64,000 nt of DNA from CAJXVA01 sp963761755 (GCA_963761755.1 CAVXIC010000009.1:93114-157113), one strand, 5' to 3'; positions 8,401 to 16,442 are shown, counted from the first letter of the stretch. The notes: generated by a model not told the origin, from the sequence alone. Made by a program: numbers and translations.

Positions 8401-11175
8401 CAGCGCATCCATCCGCGTCACCGTCGGCGTCCCGTCATAGCCCGCACTCAACGTCGCTGCCCGGCGGTTCGGGTCCGACCCCGGCAACGCCAACCGCTGT
8501 GCCTCCCACGCCGAGCCCACCACCGTGTCCCCCGGATCCCAGCTCACCTGCGTCCACGGCCCAAACTCCGCCCGCGCAAAGCTCCCGTCCGGCAGATCCG
8601 TCCGCACCACCCGACCCAGCGGATCGTAGTGCACCAGCGGACTCACCCCCTGCTCGCGCAGCTCGGCCTCGTCCTCATACCCAGACGTGCTCGAGAAGTA
8701 CGGCTCGTACTGCCGCACCGGGTTGCCCTTGTTGTCGAACACCGTCCGCCCCGTGCCCACGAACCGCGTCGCCGCGAACGCCAGCACCGCGTCGCCCTCA
8801 GCATCCAGCACCAACGCCCCATCCTCATCCCGGACCGGAGCGTCCCCAGGCTCCGCGTTCGCCTTGGCCAGCATCGTCGCGCCCGAGCCATCGAAGTAGC
8901 TCCAGCTCTCCTGCCACCGCGTCCCGGCCCCACCTGGAGCGTTGGCATGCTCCTCCCGAGCTCGCCCATACGCCGACAACGGCTCGCCGCGATCACGCCA
9001 AGCAAACACGTCGTAGCTGAACGTCGCCGTCGGGTCTTCGGGCGTATCGCCTTCCCCCGCACCGTCCGCTCCCATCACCGCCGCCCAGGTCACCCGCCCA
9101 AACGTGTCGAACCCAACCTGCGTCCGGTTCCCGTTCGGGTCCGTGCTTCGGTACGGCGCCAGCACCCGGTAGTCGTGCTCGAAGTTCGCGACATTCTCCA
9201 GCGCGTCCGTCACCTGCGTGACGAACAACCGATGCGCGTCGTAAACAACCGACGCCTCGTTCCCGAATGGATCCCGCCCCACGACCGGCAGGTAGAACTG
9301 CGCCGGGTCGAACACCTGCGTGCCCGAGCGACTCCACCACAGACCGTCCGCCTGCTCGTAGCCGCCCTCGCCTTCCATCAGCGAGGCATCCAGCCCATCC
9401 CCAAACACCGCCGCCCGCTGCCCCTCGGTTAGCACCGCGGCCCGACTCTCGAACGGCAGTGCCCGCGTTCCGCACTGCCCCAGCGGCAATGGCCCGGTGA
9501 GGTCGTTGTCGTAGTACAGCGCCTGCGATCGAGACAACAACCGCCGCGCCAGCCCAGCCGGCTCCACGTCGTAGAGCACCTCCCCCGCAGCATCGAGGTC
9601 CGTCCGGAGCTCCTCGATCCCCACCTTCGCATTCGCGGACACCGCGAACCCGTGCAGCTCGTAGCTGCGCGACTCGAACGGCACCCCCGTGCGGTACGCA
9701 TCCGCCTCGTCCACCACGATGAACGACGCCTCACTCACCGCCACCAGGCTCTCGCTCTGCTCGGGGATCTCGGGGTTCCGTGCCGGATACCCAACCTGGG
9801 CCGACCGCGTCACGTTCCCGTACGCATCCACATCGAGCACCACCGCGTGCGAGACCCGTGGGTTGTCCGCATCGCGCTCGTAGTGCAGCGACACCGACTC
9901 CCGCGCGTGGGCAAACACCACCGCATGTGCCGGCTTCTCAAACCGGTTCACCGCAGGCGCCGGCTGCTCCAGGCGAACGGTGAAGTTCGTCTCGCTCACC
10001 GAGTACGGCACAGTCTCCAGCTCCGTCCCGTCGAGCGCATACACCTCCGAGCGAAGCGCACGCCCACGAAGCGCTCGCGCGGACTCCAAACACTCGCGCC
10101 CACTCAGCCCATCCGGAAGCACCGTGTCCGCCAGACGCCAGCTCGCCTCCTGCGGATCGCCAGACCAGTACTCCGCCTCCAGCTGCCGCGACACCCGACC
10201 GTGCCCAACATACGCCCCCGTGTGAAACCACGTCTTCGTGTAGACCGGCGGCTGATGCAGCTGCGACTCCACACGATCGAACAGCTCCAGCTCGAACAAC
10301 CCCCCACCTGAATCTGGGGCCGCGAAGTCTTCATACGACTCCGTGTCCCAACGCTCCACCATCGCAAAGCCCCGGAACTCCCGCTCCACCCCGTCGTAGT
10401 ACCCGTGGTGGTACGCGTACGTCTGCACGAACCGCCGCCGCGCAATCGCATCGTACGCCTCGACCCGCGTCACCACGTACGTAGGGAACGGTAGCGTCGT
10501 CACCCACGGGTTGCCCGCCGCCCGGTCGCGCAGCGCCTGCATCGTGGCCGGCTCGTAGCGCAGCCGCGTCTGCAGCCCCATGTTGTTGTTGCTCGCTAGC
10601 AGCAAGTGCGGCTTCTCGGGCAGCAGGTCCAGCACCATCACCTTGTGCGGCTCGGCCCAGCTCGCCGCCGTGGACCACACCAGGCTCGCCGTGCCCTTGC
10701 CGAAGATGTCCCGCACCTCCACCGCGCTCGCCGAGTCGACGCCCGGGAACGGCCGCAGCGCCTGCGCTTCGGAGAACCCGTTGCCCGAGCGGTTGAGCCA
10801 CACCCGCGCCCCCTTGCCATCCAGGTACACGATGTCCGCCGTCCCGCTCCCGTCGAGGTCGCCCATACGCACGTACGCGGGTTGGAACTCCGAGCGCGCG
10901 CAGAAGAACGGGCTCTCGTCCATCGTCACCCGCCGCCCGAACCGGCCGTATCCCAGGTTCGGCCAGTAGTGCACCGCGCCATGCTCCACCCGCACGATGT
11001 CCTGCAGGCCATCGCCCGTCATGTCCGCCAGCTGGATCGTGCCCGTCCCGTCCGCGAACAAGACCGCCGGCCCGTCGCGCTCCTTGCTCGGCTTATGCAG
11101 CATCCGCCCCGGCCCGTGCCCGCCCTTGCCCAGCGACGGGTACCAGATGAAGAGATCGCCCTTGTCCACCAACAC
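5428..11175 (-). CDS. TcdB/RHS-repeat toxin, main part (1,915 codons) with variable C-terminal tip
   Basis: The N-terminal 250 residues carry FG-GAP/TcdB-mid features (ADMTGDGLQDIVRV, MGDLDGSGTADIVYLDGKGA). Many RHS/YD repeats follow (e.g. YAYDEVTQRLTRM). The RHS core ends with YRYTGKERDEETGLGYHGAR and DPIGLRDGVNRYAYVSGNP, the self-cleavage-type core seen in TcC and RHS toxins. The last ~346 residues (about 5431-6470) are a non-RHS tail ending KTVFVTGGIK, the place where toxin domains sit; I do not recognise it. The SpvB part lies upstream in another frame (see 11093-12361). RHS toxins are delivered by secretion systems or as Tc shells, and the shell protects the tip. A 616-bp partial copy lies at 1-616. 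Confidence 0.85.
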   Translation of the reverse strand: MLVDKGDLFIWYPSLGKGGHGPGRMLHKPSKERDGPAVLFADGTGTIQLADMTGDGLQDIVRVEHGAVHYWPNLGYGRFGRRVTMDESPFFCARSEFQPAYVRMGDLDGSGTADIVYLDGKGARVWLNRSGNGFSEAQALRPFPGVDSASAVEVRDIFGKGTASLVWSTAASWAEPHKVMVLDLLPEKPHLLLASNNNMGLQTRLRYEPATMQALRDRAAGNPWVTTLPFPTYVVTRVEAYDAIARRRFVQTYAYHHGYYDGVEREFRGFAMVERWDTESYEDFAAPDSGGGLFELELFDRVESQLHQPPVYTKTWFHTGAYVGHGRVSRQLEAEYWSGDPQEASWRLADTVLPDGLSGRECLESARALRGRALRSEVYALDGTELETVPYSVSETNFTVRLEQPAPAVNRFEKPAHAVVFAHARESVSLHYERDADNPRVSHAVVLDVDAYGNVTRSAQVGYPARNPEIPEQSESLVAVSEASFIVVDEADAYRTGVPFESRSYELHGFAVSANAKVGIEELRTDLDAAGEVLYDVEPAGLARRLLSRSQALYYDNDLTGPLPLGQCGTRALPFESRAAVLTEGQRAAVFGDGLDASLMEGEGGYEQADGLWWSRSGTQVFDPAQFYLPVVGRDPFGNEASVVYDAHRLFVTQVTDALENVANFEHDYRVLAPYRSTDPNGNRTQVGFDTFGRVTWAAVMGADGAGEGDTPEDPTATFSYDVFAWRDRGEPLSAYGRAREEHANAPGGAGTRWQESWSYFDGSGATMLAKANAEPGDAPVRDEDGALVLDAEGDAVLAFAATRFVGTGRTVFDNKGNPVRQYEPYFSSTSGYEDEAELREQGVSPLVHYDPLGRVVRTDLPDGSFARAEFGPWTQVSWDPGDTVVGSAWEAQRLALPGSDPNRRAATLSAGYDGTPTVTRMDALGRAVRVVTENVGAEFAETRMVLDIVGNTLQVIDARGNVAQENVVGMGGQVLQETSVDAGWRRAFTDVVGNPLRAFNERGFVARWRYDEGLRPTHQYVEGSGAEALVMRTVYGESLANAEVVNLRGQAYRVYDGAGVQTAVAYDFKGGLLAAERQLAVDVTATLDWSALGELEDVSDLELAAAAMLESEVFQTSSTFDALGRARTQTTPDGTVVRLAYNEAALLESVSANVRGSASETAFVSRVDYDAQGRRSLIAYGNGTQTSYAYDEVTQRLTRMRTRDATRTFQDLSYTYDVVGNIVEIGDGAQADVYFGGAVVTARQRYEYDALYRLTDAEGREHIGQNAAQPSEYGPNASAHPQDGTAMREYAEAYVYDVVGNILSMQHVAGAGGSWTRRYQYAANGNRLQATSLPGDAAGQHSATYGYDAHGNMSSMPHLSAVRWNYADQMRSADLGGGGTAYFVYDGAGQRVRKVSVNLAGTQTTERIYLGAYELYRERTNGTLQLERETLHIADDAGRMCDVETRTVEGGSAVGTPTTHHRYQYSNHLGSASLELTASAEVISYEEYHPYGTSSYRAVNSSIDVSERTYRYTGKERDEETGLGYHGARYYACWLGRWTASDPIGLRDGVNRYAYVSGNPISLSDPSGAAGETRVLTTHDPASKTQVLERGANGEFALRDFTPAETKKGRAETQRSNAAKSKEIQGSLQRPSERYQDNAQREARVRDRIKKGLPLHPAVGDGKSRGRLENTDADGNYSPYLQAVAANEIANGVHPQMSGGPASHLTEGIVQEGGEVGDQVAAAFFGAGMMKGGFLRKAPRPAPISAAGEIEVPRQSPADFAGEASAAVAKKEPKVRVGAPVEASAAGGGGAASRVIGAGDLSTLPRAAPGTDTVVLGPFTREAKVALPGGREIVGIEQTLETTLQPAAQQLGGRTLSGFPGKIEALAPEIQKADRLIFFTTEGKLGPLTQAEMDLIQSSAELRAKTVFVTGGIK

Positions 11176-12361
11176 GTCCGCCCCGCTCGTCGAGCTCGAC
11201 CAGCCGCGGTGAGAACGTGACCGAGCTGTACGTCAACTCCAGCGCGGGCAGCTCTTCCACGTCGTAGCCGCCCGTGACCTCGTCGTAGGCGTAGCCCCGC
11301 TGCACCGCCGCGCTCAGCTTCGCCAGGTGGGGGTCCTCTTCGTAGACGAAGTCCGTCGACGCCACCAGCCGCGGCTGGCTCGAGAGCGCCGCGATGTGGT
11401 GGAACATCAGCACCCGCTGGCATCGCCTTCGGGTTCGCATGTCGAAGCCCACCCGGAAGCTCGAGAACGGGTCCGACCGCAGCACCCACGGCCGCACCTC
11501 ATCGGGCGTCACGAACACCTGACCATTCGCATCCGTCCCAAACTCCCCATAGTCGAAGACCACCTCGAACAGGAAGTCCCCCGCCACGTCCGGCACCGCG
11601 TTGCCGTACTCGATCCGAGCCAGGTACAGGTTCGAAACCGGCACCCGGTTGCGCTCCGCCGCGAAGGCGCCCAGCGACCCCGCGTCGTCTTCGGGCTTGT
11701 ACGTGTAGCGGGCAATGTTGCCCCGGTCGTCTCGCGCCTCTTCCAGCTTCCACTCGTAGACTCTGCTCGGATCCTCGGGGTCAGCCAGCCGAGACTGCGC
11801 CGCGCTACCGTAGCGCGCCAGCGTGTTGTCCGGCGTCCGCACCTCCCAGTGCGTCGTCCCGTCGCTCAGCGACACCCACCGCTCGATGCGAGAAAACCCG
11901 CCTTCGACTCTGGGCCGATACGGATACACCGCATACCCATCCCGCTCGTGTCGAACCCGCGTACCCGCTGCATCCCGCACGGGCACCAGGTCTTCCGCGC
12001 CCGCCATCGAGAACGTGTCGCTCTCCACAGCATCGCGATACTGCGGGAGCTCTTGCTCCGTCTTGCGACGAATGCCCGGCACGCTCATCGACCAGCCGAG
12101 ACCAAACGGGCCGTTGCCCGACCCCGACGCGTAGGAGATCCCCAGGCTCGGCGCCACCGACCCTCGTCCTGGGGAGGTCGCGATCGGAATCGACATCGAC
12201 CCCGAGCCTGTGAAGGCGTTGGCCTCGAACTTCTCACCGATCCCTCGGATCGCACCACGTGCCGCGCCAGGCCTCGGGTTCGAGCCGCTCGCCTCGTGCC
12301 TACGACCGTTCGCGCACTCGCCGGGCACGACCCGAGGCGGCCGAGCGTACAAGCGCGGCAA
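11093..12361 (-). CDS. SpvB-like N-terminal part of the RHS toxin (frameshifted)
   Basis: The frame opens with a TTG at 12361 (true start uncertain; internal GTG codons are possible) and encodes a SpvB/TcaC domain: IRGIGEKFEANAFTGSGSMS, then IATSPGRGSVAPSLGISYAS and GNGPFGLGWSMSVPGIRR. These are hallmarks of Salmonella SpvB N-termini and TcB proteins. Homology runs to FSPRLVELDERG near 11190, where the sensible reading moves into the frame of the 5428-11175 gene. Removing one base from the CCCC run at 11181-11184 would give ELDERADVLVDKGDLFIWYP and a single protein of roughly 2,300 residues. It is either a sequencing slip or a real inactivating or programmed shift. It is divergent from, and abuts, the PAP2 gene at 12361. 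Confidence 0.8.
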   Translation of the reverse strand: MPRLYARPPRVVPGECANGRRHEASGSNPRPGAARGAIRGIGEKFEANAFTGSGSMSIPIATSPGRGSVAPSLGISYASGSGNGPFGLGWSMSVPGIRRKTEQELPQYRDAVESDTFSMAGAEDLVPVRDAAGTRVRHERDGYAVYPYRPRVEGGFSRIERWVSLSDGTTHWEVRTPDNTLARYGSAAQSRLADPEDPSRVYEWKLEEARDDRGNIARYTYKPEDDAGSLGAFAAERNRVPVSNLYLARIEYGNAVPDVAGDFLFEVVFDYGEFGTDANGQVFVTPDEVRPWVLRSDPFSSFRVGFDMRTRRRCQRVLMFHHIAALSSQPRLVASTDFVYEEDPHLAKLSAAVQRGYAYDEVTGGYDVEELPALELTYSSVTFSPRLVELDERGGRVGGQGRSLHLVPVAGQGRARAGADAA

Positions 12362-13194
12362 TGCTCGCTGGACCGTTCGAATGGGTGATGGTGGCCGCGA
12401 CCACCGTGGGATTCGCGACCCTCGCGCTCGGACTGCCGGTTTGGATTGGCCGCGCCGATCCCAAGCTCGGACGCGCCTGCGTGTGGACGATGGCGCTCGG
12501 TCTGGGAATCGCGCTGGGCTTGCAGGCCATCACCCACGTGTCGCGCCCCGTGGTCTCGAGCCCGCTGCTGCCCGCGCCTCCCCTGGGCTCGTTCCCCAGC
12601 GGCCATGCCCTGCTGCTCGCCATCGCGCTCGCCGTGACCGCTGCCCACCGCCGCATGGTCGCGTTGGCACTGCTGCCACTGGCCGCCCTCGTGTTGTGGA
12701 GCCGGGTCGAACTCGGGCACCACCACATCACCGACGTCGTCGGCGGTACAGCGCTCGGCGCGGGTTTGGGTTGGGCTGCCGCCGGGCTCGCGCACGCTCC
12801 CCGCAGCGACCCTTGGCGCTGGCGGTGGCTGCTGTGGCCTCAGGTCGGGGCGGTGTTCGCCATCAGCCTGCTCGCGTACACGGGCGCATTCTCGGGCGGC
12901 CGCGTCCCCTGGCTGACGCTGCCCTGCATGGACAAAGCGCTGCACTTCTCGATGTTCGGTGCCTTGGCCTTCGGCACCCACTTCGCGACCCGAGGCCGGC
13001 GGTGGCGAGGCATCCCTTGGGCTGTCGCACTGCCGCTGAGCTTCGCGCTGGCCGAGGAGCTGCTGCAGGCGACCTCGCCACACCGCACCGCCGACATCCT
13101 CGACATTGCTGCCGATCTGCTGGGCATGGTGGTCTTCTGGAAGCTGGCCGCACGGATGGCCGGTCGCGAGGAAGCGACCGCCATCGGCGTTTGA
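12361..13194 (+). CDS. PAP2-family phosphatase fused to a VanZ-like domain
   Basis: 277 residues, mostly membrane segments. Residues about 1-160 are a PAP2 (type 2 phosphatidic acid phosphatase) domain: PPLGSFPSGHALLLA gives the PSGH motif, and SRVELGHHHITDVVGG gives the SRxxxxxHxxxD motif, so the catalytic His residues are present. Residues about 185-270 resemble VanZ: DKALHFSMFGALAFG and later EELLQ with RTADILDIAADLLG. It probably acts on a lipid pyrophosphate or phospholipid in the inner membrane. PAP2 and VanZ are usually separate proteins. ATG 12361 was chosen because the upstream in-frame sequence is Arg-rich and non-membrane; no strong ribosome site is visible. Confidence 0.8.
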   Translation: MLAGPFEWVMVAATTVGFATLALGLPVWIGRADPKLGRACVWTMALGLGIALGLQAITHVSRPVVSSPLLPAPPLGSFPSGHALLLAIALAVTAAHRRMVALALLPLAALVLWSRVELGHHHITDVVGGTALGAGLGWAAAGLAHAPRSDPWRWRWLLWPQVGAVFAISLLAYTGAFSGGRVPWLTLPCMDKALHFSMFGALAFGTHFATRGRRWRGIPWAVALPLSFALAEELLQATSPHRTADILDIAADLLGMVVFWKLAARMAGREEATAIGV

Positions 13195-13200
13195 TCCGGC

Positions 13201-13383
13201 TCAGGACTTTCGCGCCCGCAGGGCGAGGCGGTCGTAGGGGGGAGTCGTCGTACTCCTCGAACCCCTCGAGCACCAGCCCGCGACGGAGCAAGGCGCCGAT
13301 GACCTCGCCCAAGGAGTGGTTCCATCCGACCTGCCGCGTCGTGGCCTTGGCGAGGCCCGTGTAGCTCTGCGAGCTCTCGTCGG
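13201..13383 (-). pseudogene. C-terminal remnant of a SAM-dependent methyltransferase
   Basis: The minus strand reads SYTGLAKATTRQVGWNHSLG, then EVIGALLRRGLVLEGFEEYD and DSPYDRLALRARKS-stop. This is the familiar tail of class I methyltransferases (W-N-H-S/P-L-x-E, then GL-l-E-f-E-yd-SPY). Reading through needs one base less in the GGGGGG run at 13237-13242. The SAM-binding N-terminal domain is missing; the divergent XRE-cupin gene takes its place. It is therefore a truncated, frameshifted relic. Confidence 0.7.
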
Positions 13384-13428
13384 TGATCGCACCGCGATTG
13401 AAGCCTCGACTCGCGATATCCTCCCCGC

Positions 13429-13980
13429 ATGGATTTCGCAGCCAACCTGGCCGCCAACGTCAAGGCCCTGCGAGAGACGCGGGGACTGACGCAGAGCCAG
13501 ATGGCCAAAGCCGCTGGGCTTCCGCGCCCGACATGGGCCAACCTCGAGACCGGCGCAGCGAACCCTACGCTCTCGGTCTTGTTGAAGGTCGCCGGCGCGC
13601 TGCAGGTCACGCTCGAAGAGTTGGTCAGCGCCCCTCGCGTCAGCGCGCGCCTGTATCGGTCCAGCGAGCTGCCTCGAAGCAAGCGCGGCAAAGTGAACGT
13701 TCGGCGGCTGCTGCCCGACCCCATCCCCGGACTCGAGCTCGAGCGCATGGAGTTCCCACCCGGCGCCGCCTTTGCGGGTGTTCCCCACACCGCGGGTACC
13801 CGAGAGTATCTGACGTGCGAGTCGGGTTCGCTCGAGCTGAGCGCGGGCGGAGAGCGTTGGCTGCTCGAGCCCGGCGATGTCGTCGTGTTCCGCGGCGACC
13901 AACGACACGGCTATCGCAACTCGGGCAACGACACGGCTGTCGCCTACAGCGCCGTCAGCCTCTCGCCGAGCATCGCCTGA
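13429..13980 (+). CDS. XRE-family regulator with C-terminal cupin domain
   Basis: 183 residues. Residues about 5-65 are a helix-turn-helix (LTQSQMAKAAGLPRPTWANL), and residues about 110-180 form a cupin barrel (TCESGSLELSAGGERWLLEP, then GDVVVFRGDQRHGY). Such proteins are usually repressors that bind a small ligand through the cupin. The spacing to the following lipoprotein gene is 24 bp, so they may be co-transcribed. Ligand and targets cannot be read from the sequence. Confidence 0.85.
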   Translation: MDFAANLAANVKALRETRGLTQSQMAKAAGLPRPTWANLETGAANPTLSVLLKVAGALQVTLEELVSAPRVSARLYRSSELPRSKRGKVNVRRLLPDPIPGLELERMEFPPGAAFAGVPHTAGTREYLTCESGSLELSAGGERWLLEPGDVVVFRGDQRHGYRNSGNDTAVAYSAVSLSPSIA

Positions 13981-14004
13981 GTCCCAGGCTGATATACTCC
14001 GGCC

Positions 14005-15318
14005 ATGTGGCGCACAGCCTCTCTGGGCATCTCGTTGGCGATCGCCGGATGCGGGCCGCTCGTCGCGCTTCCCGAGGACAACGAGGGCGGCACGAACTCC
14101 GGCGGGAGTTCCGAGGCCAGCAGTGGCACGCAGGGACCAGGACCAGCCACGTCCACGTCGGGACCCCCGACCACGGTCGGCACGTCGGGCGTCACCTTCG
14201 ACTTTCCTCCGCAGGGGGACGGCGAAAGTACCGGGTTCGACGGTGATCTCTGCGCAAGCGCCACCCTGCTCTTCGAGGCACCGGAGGAGGCGCGGCTGCT
14301 GGTGGTCGACCAAGACGGTGACGGCGTCGACGAGCTGTGGCTGTCCTTCTTCGAGGGCGGCGGACCGGGAAGCTCGGCGGCGCTGTTCACCTTCTCGCCC
14401 GAGGGCTTCCCCGAACCTGGAGGCTTCTTTCCCGGCTTCATCATCGGCATGCACGACATCGACGGCGATGGCATCAAGGACGGCACCGGGCTCGCGTTCG
14501 GAGGGGGCGGACCCCCAGAGCTGAGCTTCCTTCTGGGTCTGCCGGCCTTCATCGAAGGCTCGCTCGCGCCCATCGACCTCAGGCTCGAGGACGGCTTCGA
14601 GGCGTTCGCAGATGTCTCGGGCGACGGCCGGGCGGACTTCATCCGCAACATCGACGGTGCCTTGGAGCTGCTCGAGGGCGACGGCCTCGGAGCCTTCGAG
14701 CCGATCGCGGCGACCCCCTCCGCCCTGCAGGGCGCCATCAGCTGGATGCAAGTCCGTCCCTCCAGCACCGCGATCGCAACCGAGTCCGCGTTCTTCGATG
14801 GTCTCGACGACTGCATCGAGCATCAGTTCAGCGTCCTCGTGGCCGACCAAGAGACGTTCCTGGGCCTGCACAACGGCCTCCTCGGCGAGGACTTCGTCTT
14901 CTCCGCCCCGCTGTGGGCCGATGAGATCGAAGACGGAACGCTCGTGCTCGGACGCGCCTGCGACCTCGACGACGCCAGCCGCGTCACCGTACAGGCGCAG
15001 CGGTTCAACGTCGACGGCACGGGCACCCTGCAGGACTTTCCGGCCTCCACGTTCGCCGCCACGGGCGACGTCGACGGCGACGGGCTCGTAGACATCCTCC
15101 TGGGACGCGACACGAGTGATGGTGTCGTCGTCCACTTTGGCGTCGGAAACGGCAACTTCCTGCCCGCGACGGGCTTCGACGTCGACTTTGCGAACACGGT
15201 CCCCTCCCGCGTCTACACCGTCGACATCGACCTCGACGGGCGCGAGGAGATCATCCTCGGAACCCGCGACGGCGGCACTGAGATCGTGTACCAGCGGATC
15301 GACCTCGACCCCTGCTGA
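14005..15318 (+). CDS. Secreted lipoprotein with FG-GAP/VCBS-type repeats
   Basis: 437 residues. The signal peptide ends in a lipobox (SLAIAGCG, Cys about residue 16), followed by an acidic Ser/Thr/Gly linker typical of Nannocystaceae lipoproteins. Calcium-loop-like repeats follow: DQDGDGVDELWL, DIDGDGIKDGTG, DVSGDGRADFIR, DVDGDGLVDILLG and DIDLDGREEIILG, which suggest a beta-propeller of FG-GAP units. It is likely anchored at the outer membrane with the repeats outside. Function unknown; binding of surfaces or matrix is typical for the fold. Confidence 0.8.
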   Translation: MWRTASLGISLAIAGCGPLVALPEDNEGGTNSGGSSEASSGTQGPGPATSTSGPPTTVGTSGVTFDFPPQGDGESTGFDGDLCASATLLFEAPEEARLLVVDQDGDGVDELWLSFFEGGGPGSSAALFTFSPEGFPEPGGFFPGFIIGMHDIDGDGIKDGTGLAFGGGGPPELSFLLGLPAFIEGSLAPIDLRLEDGFEAFADVSGDGRADFIRNIDGALELLEGDGLGAFEPIAATPSALQGAISWMQVRPSSTAIATESAFFDGLDDCIEHQFSVLVADQETFLGLHNGLLGEDFVFSAPLWADEIEDGTLVLGRACDLDDASRVTVQAQRFNVDGTGTLQDFPASTFAATGDVDGDGLVDILLGRDTSDGVVVHFGVGNGNFLPATGFDVDFANTVPSRVYTVDIDLDGREEIILGTRDGGTEIVYQRIDLDPC

Positions 15319-15352
15319 CAAGCTCGGACGCGAGAGCACATTTCACAACCGC

Positions 15353-15382
15353 CCTCGAAGGGCCTCGAAGGGCCTCGAAGGG
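15353..15382 (+). repeat. Tandem repeat, 3 x 10 bp (cctcgaaggg)
   Basis: Three exact copies directly after the FG-GAP lipoprotein gene. The unit contains ctcgaag, nearly a dyad. No function is apparent. Confidence 0.9.
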
Positions 15383-15433
15383 AGAGGTCCGCGAGATTCG
15401 ATCTGTTTCTGGCCCGGCCGGAAGCTGCTTCGG

Positions 15434-15457
15434 GACGACGACGACGACGACGACGAC
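15434..15457 (+). repeat. (GAC)8 microsatellite
   Basis: Eight perfect GAC units in the intergenic stretch. They are potentially unstable in length. No gene frame clearly uses them. Confidence 0.9.
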
Positions 15458-15661
15458 CCGGCGGCACCGCTGAAGGCGACGGACGGCCCACTCACCGCCG
15501 ACGGTCACTGCCGCCCAGGAAGCGTGGTGTGGTGCGGGCACGACTGCGAGTACGATGGCAACCCTCCCTTCTACGGCCGGGACTTACGTGATCCCCGTGG
15601 GTGCCTCGATCGAGTCCAGTGTCTGCTTCTGTAGTTCCTGCGCGTGCTCGAGGCTCCGCGC

Positions 15662-15868
15662 TCAACTCGTCGCGTTGGGGTCGGGCACATCGGGTGAGAG
15701 CGGCCACTGCCGGGGGTCCCGGAGGTCACGCTCGATGCGTGTCTTTCGGTCTTCGTATTCCTCGGTGGTCAGATCGCCGGCGGCGTACCGCCGCTGCAAG
15801 ATGCCGAACGGGTTCTCTCGATACTCGATGGCCGCCCCGCGGGCCTCGTTTGCAAACACGCGGACCGG
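15662..15868 (-). pseudogene. SHOCT-domain tail of the SpoIIAA-like gene, after an in-frame TGA
   Basis: In the same frame as the upstream SpoIIAA-like gene, and immediately after its TGA (15869-15871), the sequence reads PVRVFANEARGAA and then NPFGILQRRYAAGDLTTEEY, finishing after about 68 codons. PVRVF is the usual continuation of the SpoIIAA-like domain, and the second part is a SHOCT domain, a short helical module often at protein C-termini. A GTG at 15857-15859 could restart translation, but the domain split argues that the TGA interrupts one original protein. Confidence 0.65.
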
Positions 15869-16171
15869 TCACGGCATCATGAAGCCGGCGACCTGCGAGG
15901 TGTCGCGGATCCAGCCAACGTCGCTGACGACCGCGCAGCCGTCGAACAGCCGCATCGCGCGAAGCCCCACCTTGGCGTCTTCCCACGCGGCGCTCGGGGT
16001 GAAGCCGTCGAACTCCGTCCCCAGCTCGTACAGGAAACGCATGCGACGGCCCTCGCGACGCGCATCGTCCAGCAGGGGCTCCACGACCTCGTCGTAGTCG
16101 TCCTTGGTGATCTTGCCGACGGCTTTGAGCCCCTCGACGCCAGGTGGGAGGTCATGGATTGTTTCGAGCAT
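15869..16171 (-). CDS. SpoIIAA-like (STAS/SEC14-type) protein, truncated by TGA
   Basis: ATG 16171 is preceded by a good ribosome site (aaggaga, 7 bases away). The 100 residues fit the SpoIIAA-like family: GLKAVGKITKDDYDEVVEPL, RMRFLYELGTEFDGF, AAWEDAKVGLRAMRLFDGCA and VSDVGWIRDTSQVAGFMMP. The family normally continues with a Cys or Gly and then PVRVF; here that codon is TGA, followed in frame by PVRVF and a SHOCT domain. The original product was therefore probably about 168 residues. A nonsense mutation, a sequencing error, or readthrough (selenocysteine at a Cys position is a remote option) are the explanations. Confidence 0.75.
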   Translation of the reverse strand: MLETIHDLPPGVEGLKAVGKITKDDYDEVVEPLLDDARREGRRMRFLYELGTEFDGFTPSAAWEDAKVGLRAMRLFDGCAVVSDVGWIRDTSQVAGFMMP

Positions 16172-16442
16172 GGCGGTTCTCCTTCGCGTTCGAACCTGCG
16201 GCCGCATCACGCGGAGCGACACCCGTCGCCGCGCGAGCCGCAGGTCTTGCCCAGCGTGCGCGCACGATGGGACACCGCGAACACTTGCGAGAACCGTGCC
16301 GGGCAGCGCTCAGCCGGACCCGGACGAGGGGCCCGCGACGCTCCGCCGAAGGCGGTCGACGTATGGACATGCGCTTGATGTGGCACGACCGCACGCGGGT
16401 GATGAGCTTGGCGAAGCCCATGGACCCCGCGAGACCACGACC

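Larger units (their letters stand above)
15319..15661. other. Intergenic stretch with simple repeats
   Basis: No convincing gene. It holds three tandem copies of cctcgaaggg (15353-15382) and eight GAC triplets (15434-15457). These can be read in long frames on both strands, but no frame looks natural. Confidence 0.6.

Noticed and set aside
7252..9432. 726-codon open frame on the plus strand
   Set aside because: Antisense to RHS repeats and dominated by His/Arg/Pro, as expected from the complement of RHS codons.
13201..15339. 712-codon open frame on the minus strand
   Set aside because: It is antisense to the FG-GAP lipoprotein and XRE-cupin genes and its composition (Arg, Gly, Glu, Val without domain motifs) is typical of GC-rich shadow frames. 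Only its extreme 3' end (13201-13383) is a real methyltransferase relic.
15352..15457. Possible CRISPR or phase-variable repeat array
   Set aside because: Three 10-bp units and one triplet run, with no spacers, no cas genes, and no gene frame that uses them.
16172..16442. 89-codon minus-strand frame starting MGFAKLITRVRSCHIKRMSI
   Set aside because: Only the first 20 residues look natural, there is no supporting motif, and the rest is Arg/Ala-rich shadow.
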